Shown here one piece after another: positions 8,625-17,040 of a stretch of DNA of 64,000 nt (position 1 is its first letter; each line of letters opens with the position of its first letter). Position numbers and translations under genes: made by a program. The stretch lies in the NCBI GenBank assembly GCA_017429695.1, contig JAFROK010000001.1, positions 1-64,000 on the forward strand. Direction: 5' to 3'. This DNA is from Clostridia bacterium. Lineage in GTDB: Bacteria > Bacillota > Clostridia > Christensenellales > Aristaeellaceae. The notes under the pieces are model-generated. The model worked only from the letters and a program-made list of their open reading frames with translations. It ran no database searches and was not told where the DNA came from.

Positions 8625-9383
8625 ATGAATTACGGAGAGATCATCCGGGACCGGCGAAACGCGCTGGGTATGAACCAGGCAGAGCTGGCCGCTAAAGTTG
8701 GCGTCAGCCGGAACACCGTCGCCGGATGGGAAACCGGGCATTCCCGGCCGGACCTGGACACCCTGCCGGCGCTGTGCGGCGCATTGCGGATTTCCCTGGG
8801 CCGCTTCTTCGGCCGGGAAAATAAAAAGACCGAAGCAGAACGCCATATCCTGGAACTGTTCGCTTCGATGGAGGAAGGGGACCGGGAAGCCATCACCTGG
8901 CAGATGGAGGCGCTGTGCGAAAGGCGGGCGGCGCAGCGGGCGGCAGAGGAAGCGCTCATGGCAAAGCCGCCCAGGATGGTGACCCTGTTCCGGAACGACC
9001 TGGGCGCCGCAGCCGGCTTTGGCGCGGCAATCGGCGAAACTCAGGGCGAGCAGGTGACCCTGATTGCGGACAGCGAAACGGAACGGGCGGACGAGATCAT
9101 TACCGTGTGCGGCAACAGTATGGAGCCCACCTTCACGGACGGGGACCAGGTGCTGGTTCAGCATACAAAGCAGCTCCGGTTCGGGGAGATCGGGATTTTC
9201 CTGGTCGACAATGAAGGATATATCAAAGAGTATCAGGAGGACGGTCTCCATTCCCACAACCCGGCATACCGGACCATGAAATTCCGGGAGGACCAGACCG
9301 TGCGGTGCCTGGGAAGGGTCATCGGCAAACTGAAACCGGAACAGATTCCGACAGAAAAACAGCTGCAGATGGTACAGCCGTAA
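8625..9383 (+). CDS. XRE-family repressor with S24 self-cleavage domain
   Basis: 252 residues, a LexA/CI-type regulator. Residues about 4-60 form an XRE helix-turn-helix (MNQAELAAKVGVSRNTVAGWE). A linker follows, then a LexA-like peptidase domain. The probable cleavage bond is Ala130-Gly131. The catalytic serine is Ser165 (GNSMEPTF) and the lysine Lys201 (YIKEY). The Gly-to-Ser distance of 34 and Ser-to-Lys distance of 36 match LexA closely (34 and 37). It is expected to bind the twin operators in its own promoter and to be inactivated by RecA-stimulated self-cleavage during DNA damage. GGAGGG precedes the ATG. Confidence 0.88.
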   Translation: MNYGEIIRDRRNALGMNQAELAAKVGVSRNTVAGWETGHSRPDLDTLPALCGALRISLGRFFGRENKKTEAERHILELFASMEEGDREAITWQMEALCERRAAQRAAEEALMAKPPRMVTLFRNDLGAAAGFGAAIGETQGEQVTLIADSETERADEIITVCGNSMEPTFTDGDQVLVQHTKQLRFGEIGIFLVDNEGYIKEYQEDGLHSHNPAYRTMKFREDQTVRCLGRVIGKLKPEQIPTEKQLQMVQP

Positions 9384-9403
9384 GAAAAAAGGAGAGACAG
9401 GAT

Positions 9404-9652
9404 ATGAAAATGATGGATGCATCCACGATAAGAGCGATTAACGAAGCGCTGTACTTTTCTTCCAACCAGAAATATGAAAAACCGGAACTGAAGCCCTGGC
9501 AGTATGTCCAGATGGAATATGAACGGGTCGGAATGATGCCGCCGGTGAACACGCCGTCTTTTAACAGCGTGGATGACGCGCAGATCTGGATGTGCCTGGA
9601 CGGGCAGTATAATACCAAGCTGCGGGAAGTGGCCTGGCCGGTTGCTGTATAA
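9404..9652 (+). CDS. Small protein downstream of the S24 repressor
   Basis: 82 residues, no recognised domain, no signal peptide or membrane segment. Aromatic- and proline-containing segments (KPWQYVQMEYERVG, VDDAQIWMCLDG) suggest a small folded protein. The start at 9404 follows GGAGAG by seven bases and lies 20 bases after the repressor stop, so the two are almost certainly co-transcribed from the autoregulated promoter. It could be a damage-induced effector or an antagonist of the repressor; nothing in the sequence decides. Confidence 0.7.
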   Translation: MKMMDASTIRAINEALYFSSNQKYEKPELKPWQYVQMEYERVGMMPPVNTPSFNSVDDAQIWMCLDGQYNTKLREVAWPVAV

Positions 9653-9658
9653 GCCTAT

Positions 9659-11578
9659 TTATTCCTTGCTGGCCTGCTTTTCAATATACATGGCTTCATC
9701 GGCTTTGCCCAGGTAGTATTCCGCTTCACTCTGGATGGACGCGACGCCGTCCGGATTCGGTACACACCGGTAACAGCCGATGGAAACATCAATCGGATAA
9801 TGTTTTCCGCCGATCTGGCGGAGATTTTCTATTTTCTCCCGAACGAGACTGGTATATGTGAATTCCTTTACATGATCATAATGCTTGGCCAGGACAACGA
9901 ATTCATCGCCGCCTGTGCGGATGCAGATTTCATCATCGGATGCGCTCAGGCGCATGGCTTCGGCAATGGTGCAGAGGCAGAAATCGCCTTCCGCATGGCC
10001 GTAATGGTCGTTGACATACTTCATGCCGTTCATATCAATGAGGAACACAGCCAGTTCCGTTCCGGCCGCGCGACATTCTTCATAATAGGTTTCAAAGAAA
10101 CGGTAATAACCGCGCCGGTTATACAGCCCGGTGAGCATATCGGTCTGATAAAGATATTCCAGTTCGCTGACCGTATCGGTCAGCTGATTCCGGAAAAACC
10201 AGTTGACCAGGATGGTGCTGATTGAAACCAGCCAGGATTTGATATGCAGCTGTCCCCGTTCAGCCAGCTTCGGGTTGACGATAAAGTATCCCAGAAAGTA
10301 CTGCAGATGATGAACGGGGAAGATATAGTACGGTTTGTCATCGTCCATCATTTCGGGCGGCAGCAGCTGGCCTTTCGGCAGTCGGCGGCGCAGCACAGGC
10401 TGGCTGTTCCAGACGCCACACACCACATCGAAGGACTCGTTCTGCAGGGAATCCCGGTCTTTAATCAGCTTTTTGGTATTCCAGTCATGGATCATGCACA
10501 GCACGGCATCCTGGAAACCGGTTTCACGCAGGCAGCTGTCTTCGATTTCGTTATAGATATCTTCCGCCGTGATTCCCACGGCGCCGCCGAGGATCAGGTT
10601 AGTATCGGCCAGGGACAGGCTTTCCATATTGGAAACCATCCGGATATATTTCTCCCGGATCATATCCTTCCGCATGAAATTCAGCGGTTCGCAGCCGCAG
10701 GACTGCCGGGCGCAGAGCGTTCCGGGAACCGCGACGACGGAATCCACTTTTTCCCCGTTCAGGATTTTCAGGAGCATTTCCATACCGGTCTGGCCGACGC
10801 GGAAGAACGGCTGGGCGGAAGTGGTCAGGGAAGGATCATTGAACTGGGCGCGAAGGATATCGTCATACCCGGTGATAATGACATCCTTCGGTACCCGGAA
10901 CCCGCGGCTTTCGACGGCGCTGATGACGCCGATGGCCGTATAGTCGTTGACGCAGTTGATGACATCCGGCAGCTTCTTTTCGCCTTTTGCCGCATAGGAA
11001 GCCAGGATCTGGTCCACGATTTCATCCCCGCATTCGGGACGCAAGGTTCCATAGAAGATCCGGTCATCTCCGCAGGGGAGGCCGTGCTTTGTGAGGATTT
11101 TGCGGAAGATCTCAATCCGCTCCATGCAGAAGGAGCGTTCCACCGGGCCGGCTACATGCACAAAATCACGGGCACCATGGACATTAATGCAATGCTCGAT
11201 GACTTCGGCATAGGACAGGTCCTGGTCATTGACAATATTACAGGTACCCTCCCGGACGGTGCCCAGGGTGACAACCGGGCAGGGGGCTTCTTTTTTCAGT
11301 TTGTTGATCGGTTCAATAAAGGAACCGGTCATATAGGTATCGAAAGAAACGAGCGCGTCATATTCACTGAGGTCCGGAAGCAGGTAGACGACAAACTCAC
11401 CGATATCATAATCCTGATAACGGTCGTAATGCTGGCTGGTGTGGTTGTCGGCAAAGCTTGTAAAGAAAATGATCTTTAAATCTTCTCCATAGGCGGCGCT
11501 CAGCAGGCCTTCAACGGTCTCCCGTACCATGTCTTCATACAGCGCTGAGATGAATACCGCGATTTTTTTTCGTGCCAT
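9659..11578 (-). CDS. LacI-like sensor diguanylate cyclase
   Basis: 639 residues. The N-terminal 300 or so resemble the periplasmic-binding-like domain of LacI regulators (DVINCVNDYTAIGV, VITGYDDILRAQFNDPSLTT) but there is no helix-turn-helix and no signal peptide, so sensing is likely cytoplasmic. A middle region of unknown type follows, then a GGDEF domain near residues 465-630 starting at DMLTGLYNRRGYY with an intact GGDEF motif, predicting cyclic-di-GMP synthesis. The RxxD inhibitory site expected just before the motif is not seen, so product inhibition may be absent. The ATG at 11578 is preferred (TGAGG six bases upstream); longer in-frame starts at 11590 and 11635 lack a site. Confidence 0.85.
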   Translation of the reverse strand: MARKKIAVFISALYEDMVRETVEGLLSAAYGEDLKIIFFTSFADNHTSQHYDRYQDYDIGEFVVYLLPDLSEYDALVSFDTYMTGSFIEPINKLKKEAPCPVVTLGTVREGTCNIVNDQDLSYAEVIEHCINVHGARDFVHVAGPVERSFCMERIEIFRKILTKHGLPCGDDRIFYGTLRPECGDEIVDQILASYAAKGEKKLPDVINCVNDYTAIGVISAVESRGFRVPKDVIITGYDDILRAQFNDPSLTTSAQPFFRVGQTGMEMLLKILNGEKVDSVVAVPGTLCARQSCGCEPLNFMRKDMIREKYIRMVSNMESLSLADTNLILGGAVGITAEDIYNEIEDSCLRETGFQDAVLCMIHDWNTKKLIKDRDSLQNESFDVVCGVWNSQPVLRRRLPKGQLLPPEMMDDDKPYYIFPVHHLQYFLGYFIVNPKLAERGQLHIKSWLVSISTILVNWFFRNQLTDTVSELEYLYQTDMLTGLYNRRGYYRFFETYYEECRAAGTELAVFLIDMNGMKYVNDHYGHAEGDFCLCTIAEAMRLSASDDEICIRTGGDEFVVLAKHYDHVKEFTYTSLVREKIENLRQIGGKHYPIDVSIGCYRCVPNPDGVASIQSEAEYYLGKADEAMYIEKQASKE

Positions 11579-11654
11579 ATAACGCCTCATCGGACCGGAT
11601 GCGTAAAACCCGCCGAAGAGCAGGCGGACGCGCAAACGGTTTTTCTAATCAAAT

Positions 11655-11683
11655 ATTATATCCGATTGCGGGTGAAGGTTCAA
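11655..11683 (-). promoter_or_regulatory. Promoter of the GGDEF gene
   Basis: On the minus strand TTGAAC (11683-11678) and TATAAT (11660-11655) have a 17-base spacer, about 75 bases upstream of the coding start. Confidence 0.75.
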
Positions 11684-11690
11684 TGTTTTT

Positions 11691-11741
11691 TTAGTTATCA
11701 GTTGTCAGTTATCAGTTATCAGTTTTCGGCTGTTGTCAGTT
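11691..11741. repeat. TCAGTTATC-type tandem units
   Basis: Short repeated units of the form AGTTATC/AGTTGTC run through this gap between two divergent promoters. Related arrays occur at 12449-12496, 18041-18077, 20404-20424 and 35187-35221. Confidence 0.7.
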
Positions 11742-11747
11742 CAAACC

Positions 11748-11776
11748 TTGACGAGGATGAAACGGTGGAATAAAAT
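11748..11776 (+). promoter_or_regulatory. Promoter of udk
   Basis: TTGACG (11748-11753) and TAAAAT (11771-11776) with a 17-base spacer, 55 bases before the udk start. Confidence 0.7.
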
Positions 11777-11830
11777 GATCGTAAAGAGGAACGGGGATCT
11801 GTTTTCAGAAATCAGATGGAGGACAGGAAT

Positions 11831-12445
11831 ATGCTGTTTATCGGAATTTGCGGGGCAAGCGGAAGCGGAAAGTCTACTCTGGCCCATGCGCTGAAGGACA
11901 AACTGGGGGAGGACCGGTGCACCGTGCTGCAGCAGGATGCGTATTACCGGGATCATCCGGACCTGACGTTTGAGGAACGGGTAAAGCTGAATTATGATGA
12001 GCCGGATATTTTTGACCACGACCTGCTGCTGGATGATATCACTCAGATGCTTCGCGGGGGCGGGATTACCCGGAAGGCATATGACTATTCCCAGCACCGG
12101 CGCAGCGACCGGCCGGAGGAGATTATCCTGCCGAAGGACGTACTGATCCTGGAAGGCATTCACTGCTTCCACGACAAACGGCTGACTGAGCTCATGTTCC
12201 TGAAGCTGTATATGCAGGTGGAACCGGATATCTGCCTGCTTCGCCGCATTGAGCGGGACATTATTGAGCGCGGGCGGGATATTGAGGGAATCGGCGCCCA
12301 GTACCTCAACAGCGTGAAACCGATGTTTGACCGGTATATCCGCAATTACATCAAGGACGCGGACGTGATTGTGGCCAACGGCGGAAAGAACGCGCGGATC
12401 GTGGACATCCTGGCCGGGTATGTGAAGGACGAGCTGGGGAATTAG
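11831..12445 (+). CDS. udk: Uridine kinase
   Basis: 204 residues. ATP/GTP-dependent phosphorylation of uridine and cytidine in pyrimidine salvage. The P-loop GASGSGKST lies at residues 8-16. LQQDAYYRD and FDHDLLLDDI match the nucleoside-binding segments of the family, and RRIERDIIERGRD the lid region. The ATG at 11831 follows GGAGG by eight bases; the ATG at 11816 lies upstream of that site and is rejected. The gene stands alone with its own promoter and terminator. Confidence 0.92.
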   Translation: MLFIGICGASGSGKSTLAHALKDKLGEDRCTVLQQDAYYRDHPDLTFEERVKLNYDEPDIFDHDLLLDDITQMLRGGGITRKAYDYSQHRRSDRPEEIILPKDVLILEGIHCFHDKRLTELMFLKLYMQVEPDICLLRRIERDIIERGRDIEGIGAQYLNSVKPMFDRYIRNYIKDADVIVANGGKNARIVDILAGYVKDELGN

Positions 12446-12448
12446 ATG

Positions 12449-12496
12449 CCAGGTATCAGAAGTCAGTTGTTAGTTTTCAGTTATTAGTTATCAGAT
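12449..12496. repeat. TCAGTTATC-type tandem units
   Basis: Degenerate copies of the same short unit as at 11691-11741 lie immediately after the udk stop and before the terminator. Confidence 0.65.
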
Positions 12497-12504
12497 AAAA
12501 AATG

Positions 12505-12543
12505 GAACGAGACCTGCAGGTTATTGCGCAGGTCTCGTTCTTA
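12505..12543. terminator. Bidirectional terminator after udk
   Basis: Arms GAACGAGACCTGC (12505-12517) and its complement (12528-12540), with A-rich flank to the left and T-rich to the right. It serves udk (+) and the convergent secreted protein gene (-). Confidence 0.85.
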
Positions 12544-12554
12544 TCTTCGGGTGA

Positions 12555-13631
12555 TTATTTTACGGTGATGACGGTGTCCTCGGTGATGGTGCGGCGGATG
12601 GAAGCTTTGCCGGCATCCTCATAGGGACCGTTGTTCAGGCTGTAACCGGTTTCCGGCGCGGGATTGCAGATGATCATGATCTCGGTGCCGGCGGGTACCT
12701 GGCCGGAAGTGACGTTCTTCAGTCCGCCCTTGCCCCAGGTGAACTTGCAGTTTTCGCAAGTAACGGTGATCAGGTTGTTTTCATCAACTTCCTGGGCGGT
12801 TTTGTTTGCCGGAACAGCGGTGATCACCAGGTCGTCCGTGATGTTGCGGAGGGTGAACCCGGATACGTTTTCCACCGGATCCAGGCGCATATCGTTCAGC
12901 ATCCAGTAACGGACTTCGCCTTCGGCCCGGACAGCCAGGTCGGCAGTGCCTTCGAAGGACATTTCCGTGGTCGCTTCATCTTCGACCAGGTTGTTGTACA
13001 CATCGATGGGGTAAAGGATTGCGTCTTTGGCGCGGATTGTGATGGTCTTTACCACTTCCGCAGCACCTTCCACCAGGTTGCCGTTTTCATCCACATGCAT
13101 CTGCGGTTCGGACTCGGTTTCCGGCTGGGGTTCTGGCTGTGCCTCCGGTTCAGTATCCAGGTTAATCTCGGGCACGGGTTCCACTTCCGTTTCCGGAGTA
13201 TCGGGCGTCTCAGGTTCGGAGGAATCGGCAGGTTCTGCGGACGGATCCGGCAGGCCGTTGACCAGCAGGAGCACCTTATCGGAATCCACTTCATATCCGT
13301 TTCCGGTCAGGTGGCAGTAAACATACCAGCCATGCATTTCGTCCGGCACATTCTTCAGGGTGATCTTGGGACCATTGGGGCCGGCTACTTTGATCTTTTT
13401 GAAGACGGTGTTCAGCTTTTTGCCGGTGGTTTCCTCGCCGGTGGCCGGGTTCAGGAAACGCCAGGTCAGGCCTTTATATTCAGAAGCCTTGATCTGGAAA
13501 GTGACAGTTCCTTTTTCATCGGTGGTGGCCGATTGGGGCTGTTGGGTAATCCGCGGACCGGCAGCCAGCGCCACGGAGGCGAGGCCCAGCACCAGGCAAA
13601 CTGTCATCAGCAATGCAATCAGTTTTTTCAT
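12555..13631 (-). CDS. Secreted Ig-like protein with acidic Pro/Glu linker
   Basis: 358 residues. The signal peptide (about 1-24) ends near SVALA-A. Residues about 25-130 resemble an immunoglobulin-like domain: PRITQQPQSATTDEKGTVTF, a Trp in LTWRF, and GWYVYCHLTGNGYEV at the end. A roughly 55-residue linker rich in Pro, Glu, Thr and Ser follows. The C-terminal half carries beta-rich repeats (TITEDTVITVK type) seen in bacterial surface adhesins. No sortase motif or membrane anchor is seen, so the protein is probably released or held non-covalently. The start at 13631 follows GGAGG by eight bases. Confidence 0.72.
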   Translation of the reverse strand: MKKLIALLMTVCLVLGLASVALAAGPRITQQPQSATTDEKGTVTFQIKASEYKGLTWRFLNPATGEETTGKKLNTVFKKIKVAGPNGPKITLKNVPDEMHGWYVYCHLTGNGYEVDSDKVLLLVNGLPDPSAEPADSSEPETPDTPETEVEPVPEINLDTEPEAQPEPQPETESEPQMHVDENGNLVEGAAEVVKTITIRAKDAILYPIDVYNNLVEDEATTEMSFEGTADLAVRAEGEVRYWMLNDMRLDPVENVSGFTLRNITDDLVITAVPANKTAQEVDENNLITVTCENCKFTWGKGGLKNVTSGQVPAGTEIMIICNPAPETGYSLNNGPYEDAGKASIRRTITEDTVITVK

Positions 13632-13696
13632 TCGACAAACCTCCATTCGGAGCATTCCCCGCGGTATGCGCGGAAAATCCTATATCAACAGGGGAC

Positions 13697-13725
13697 AGTT
13701 TACCACAGAAGCAGGGTTTAGACAA
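13697..13725 (-). promoter_or_regulatory. Promoter of the Ig-like protein gene
   Basis: On the minus strand TTGTCT (13725-13720) and TAAACT (13702-13697) are 17 bases apart. Confidence 0.6.
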
Positions 13726-13742
13726 GATTAGGGAGTTAGTGA

Positions 13743-14759
13743 TCAGGCGTCGGATGACGGGGTGCGGAGGGCCAGGAGTTTCAGCATGACGGATTCCAGG
13801 GAGCCTTCCAGGTTCATGCGGCCGGATTTGACGGCGTATTCGGTATTGAAACAAATGGAAACCGCCTGTTTGATCTGGGCATTGGTATACATGGTGGCCT
13901 GGCGCATATACTGATCCGCGGCAAAGGGCGGTACGCCCAGGGCGGCGCGGATGGCATCCTTCGAACATTTTTCATACTGCATGATGCGGATATGCTGCAG
14001 GAGGCGGAACTGGCGGAGCAGCATGGAGAGCATATAGAGGCGGTCTGTGCCGTTCAGCAGCTGGTTGCGCATGAGGATGAACGCACGGTCATTCTGGCCG
14101 GAAACAACGGCGTCCACCATCTGAAAGACGGTGCATTCTGCGGATGGCGTGGCCAGGGTGAGGACTTCGTCCGGATGGACCGGGGTGCCGGCTTCCCCGT
14201 GGGAGGCGATTTTGGCGATTTCCGTCATCAGCCGGCCGGCATCGGAGCCGCAGGTAAAGATGAGGAAGTCCGCGGTACGGTCATCACACTCCCGGCCAAG
14301 ATCCTTAAAGGCGGAAGTGACAAAGGAGGTCAGTTCCCGGTCTTTGAGGGGGGAGAAGATGACGATACCGTTCTGCTTTTTGATAGTTGTATAGAGCTTT
14401 TTCCGGCCGTCCGGTTTTTTTGTGCAGTAAAACAGCAGCACGGTGGTGGGCGGAACGGCGGAAAGGTAAGCGGACAGTCGGTCATCTGCTTCCGCACGGC
14501 CGATGAGGGCCGGATGATCCCGGACGATGACCAGGCGGCGGTCCGCCATGAAGGGCAGGGTTTCGGAAGCGGAAATCAGCATATCTGTTTCCGGTGCGTC
14601 CAGAACGGTTTCGTTCAGGTCTTCCATTCCTTCTGGCAGGAGCTTTTTCCGCAGGTTGGAAAGGGCGGACTGCTTCATATATTCCTCTTCGCCTTCGAAA
14701 AGCAGCAGGGAAGGGATCTGGTTCCGGGACAGGATGCTGTTGAAGTCTTTTCGGTCCAT
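13743..14759 (-). CDS. holA: DNA polymerase III delta subunit
   Basis: 338 residues. Clamp-loader subunit that opens the sliding clamp. The order LLLFEGEEEYMKQSALSNLRKKL, then RLVIVRD and LLFYCTKKPDGRKKLY, and the C-terminal helical collar region (VFQMVDAVVSGQNDRAF, LLRQFRLLQHI) is characteristic of HolA. GGAGG lies upstream of the ATG. It is 16 bases after comEC, the same holA-comEC neighbourhood as in other Bacillota, and is the last gene of the operon. Confidence 0.93.
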   Translation of the reverse strand: MDRKDFNSILSRNQIPSLLLFEGEEEYMKQSALSNLRKKLLPEGMEDLNETVLDAPETDMLISASETLPFMADRRLVIVRDHPALIGRAEADDRLSAYLSAVPPTTVLLFYCTKKPDGRKKLYTTIKKQNGIVIFSPLKDRELTSFVTSAFKDLGRECDDRTADFLIFTCGSDAGRLMTEIAKIASHGEAGTPVHPDEVLTLATPSAECTVFQMVDAVVSGQNDRAFILMRNQLLNGTDRLYMLSMLLRQFRLLQHIRIMQYEKCSKDAIRAALGVPPFAADQYMRQATMYTNAQIKQAVSICFNTEYAVKSGRMNLEGSLESVMLKLLALRTPSSDA

Positions 14760-14775
14760 GGGGTACCTCCGGAGT

Positions 14776-17040
14776 TTATTTGAAGGGGATAATGGTGACT
14801 TTGTTTTCTTCGAAACTCAGGGTCAGGGCGCCGCTCCGGGCGGTGGACCAGAGGCGGGTTCCTTCCGGAAGGCGCGCCTGGTAATCTTCATGGCGGGTGA
14901 TGTTCCGGCAGGTGAGGATGACCGCTTCCGGGGAAACGGCTGAAAGGTATTCCGGGGAGGATGACTTTGGGGAGCCGTGGTGCGGCGCTTTCAGGATATC
15001 CGCCGGAACAGCGGAATACATTTCATACTCTCCGGTGATATCGGCGGCCTGCAGCAGGGTGACGCCTTTCAGGCGCAGCAGGGAAACGAGGGAATACTGG
15101 TTGGCATCCTGGTTGAGGCGGGTTTTTCCCGCTTCCGGCCAGAGTACCGTCAGGCTGCCGGAGGGAAGGGAAAGTTCATCGCCTTTGGCCAGGGTACGGA
15201 TTTCTGTTCCCGAGGCGCGAAGCTCTGCCAGGAGGGCAACGATATCCTCGTGGATCTGCTGGTTTTCCGCACCTTCGGGAAGATACAGCAGGCGGACCGG
15301 GATTTCATCATCCACCAGGGAGCGAAGGCCGCCCGCGTGGTCCGTATGCAGATGCGTGAGGACGACGGCGTCCGGTGTCAGGCGCCTCCGGCGGAGATAA
15401 CTGCTGAGCACCCCGTCATCCAGGCCGGTATCGATGACAATCACCCGGTCGTTGTCCCACAGGATGGCTGCATCAGCATTGCCGTCACTGAACTGGATGT
15501 ATTCCGTGGATGTATGCGGCGCGGGGAACAGGGACCAGACTGTGAGCAGGATGCCTACGCCCAGGAGAGCCCAGCGCACGGGACGAGCCATGCGCAGCAG
15601 GGCACACAGCGCAGCGAAAACCAGCACGATACCAATCACAGTCAGGAGCGACGGGGAAGGCGTCCAGAGGGTAATCCCCGGCAGTGCGGACAGGCTGCGG
15701 ACGGTATCCGTCATCAGCGAGGTGGCAAAGGATCCTGCGGCAGCCAGCCAATCTGACAGCACGGGAACCGGCAGGAATATGAGAATGATCCAGTCCAGCG
15801 CGATCAGCAGGGACGCGTAGGCGGTAACCGGAAGGCTGATCAGGAGCCCGAGCAGCGGCAGTTTCTGATAATGCGCCATGACCGGCAGAAGAATGCCGAT
15901 ATGTGCCCCGAGGATAACGGCAAAGGACTCCCACAGCCGGCGCGGAATCTTCCGGCGGAATGGATTGCGGTCTCTGATACCGGGCGTGATCAGCGTCAGG
16001 CCGAGAACGGCCGCAAAGGTCAGCTGGAAGGATGCGCCGGTTAGCTGCACCGGTGAAAGCAACAGCATGATGCTGAAGACGGCGCACAGGGAATGGAGGC
16101 CGGTCCGGGGCCGGTTCAGGAGTTTTCCGCCAAAGGAAACAAGCAGGAGCAGGGAAGCCCGGATGACTGGTTGGCTCATGCCGCAGAGGGCACAGTAGCA
16201 GCCAAGCAGCACGGAATACAACGCAAAACGGACGCCCGGCTTCAGGTGCAGCAGGCGGAACAGGAATGCCAGGATGGAAACCAGGATGCCCACATGGAAT
16301 CCGCTGACGGAGAGAATATGCGCAATGCCGAGGCGGGAGAAGGCTTCCCGGTCCTCCAGGGGAATCAGCGACCGCTGGCCGAGCAGCAGGGCGGCGGTGT
16401 AGCCGCCGTTTTCTTCGCCCATGCGCGCGATGAGCGCCTGGGTCAGTCGGTGGCGGAGGGAGGCGGTGAAACCCGCGAAGGAGAAGCCGGCGGGATCAGA
16501 AACGGCCAGCCCTTCGTCTCCGTAAAGGCCAACGGTGATTCCCCGGCGCAGCAGATCCTCCCGGAAATCATAATCATCCGGATTGTCTGCATCATCCGGA
16601 TAATACAACTCGGCCCGGAAGGATACCATCCTGCCGGGCTGCAGATCATCCGCGGAGAAGTCCTCGTCCGCATAGAAAGACCAGTAAGCGCCGGCGGAAA
16701 AGGGCGTGCTGTTCAGCGTCACATCCGACAGGTCCATGCGGAGCTGATTGAAGGCGCCGGTGCGGACCTCGGAGGCAATGACGCCGGTGACTTCATAATC
16801 GCCCTCCGGCGGCACTGTCGGATGCCAGGCCAGGCTGGCGGAAGCGGCGCCGAGCGCAGCGGCCAGCAGCAGGCAGCCCGTCCAACGCAGCCATCCCTTC
16901 GACAGGATAACCACAGACAGAAAGGGCACGCACGCGATGACCGCATACCACGGGGAATCAGACCGGCGGCCGATCAGGACGCCGATGATCAGGAGCAGCG
17001 TGGCGGCCGGCAAAAGCCAGGAGCGCTGGCGGATATTCAT
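14776..17040 (-). CDS. comEC: ComEC/Rec2-type DNA uptake channel
   Basis: 754 residues, membrane protein predicted to carry single-stranded DNA across the membrane in natural transformation. The N-terminal region has two or three membrane segments and a beta-rich domain. The competence core (about 220-480) has multiple helices and LGIAHILSVSGFHVGI, the family signature. The C-terminal part is a metallo-beta-lactamase-like domain with THLHTDHAGG starting near His563. The length is normal. It overlaps the upstream hydrolase gene by four bases (translational coupling). No comEA gene is seen next to it. Confidence 0.93.
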   Translation of the reverse strand: MNIRQRSWLLPAATLLLIIGVLIGRRSDSPWYAVIACVPFLSVVILSKGWLRWTGCLLLAAALGAASASLAWHPTVPPEGDYEVTGVIASEVRTGAFNQLRMDLSDVTLNSTPFSAGAYWSFYADEDFSADDLQPGRMVSFRAELYYPDDADNPDDYDFREDLLRRGITVGLYGDEGLAVSDPAGFSFAGFTASLRHRLTQALIARMGEENGGYTAALLLGQRSLIPLEDREAFSRLGIAHILSVSGFHVGILVSILAFLFRLLHLKPGVRFALYSVLLGCYCALCGMSQPVIRASLLLLVSFGGKLLNRPRTGLHSLCAVFSIMLLLSPVQLTGASFQLTFAAVLGLTLITPGIRDRNPFRRKIPRRLWESFAVILGAHIGILLPVMAHYQKLPLLGLLISLPVTAYASLLIALDWIILIFLPVPVLSDWLAAAGSFATSLMTDTVRSLSALPGITLWTPSPSLLTVIGIVLVFAALCALLRMARPVRWALLGVGILLTVWSLFPAPHTSTEYIQFSDGNADAAILWDNDRVIVIDTGLDDGVLSSYLRRRRLTPDAVVLTHLHTDHAGGLRSLVDDEIPVRLLYLPEGAENQQIHEDIVALLAELRASGTEIRTLAKGDELSLPSGSLTVLWPEAGKTRLNQDANQYSLVSLLRLKGVTLLQAADITGEYEMYSAVPADILKAPHHGSPKSSSPEYLSAVSPEAVILTCRNITRHEDYQARLPEGTRLWSTARSGALTLSFEENKVTIIPFK

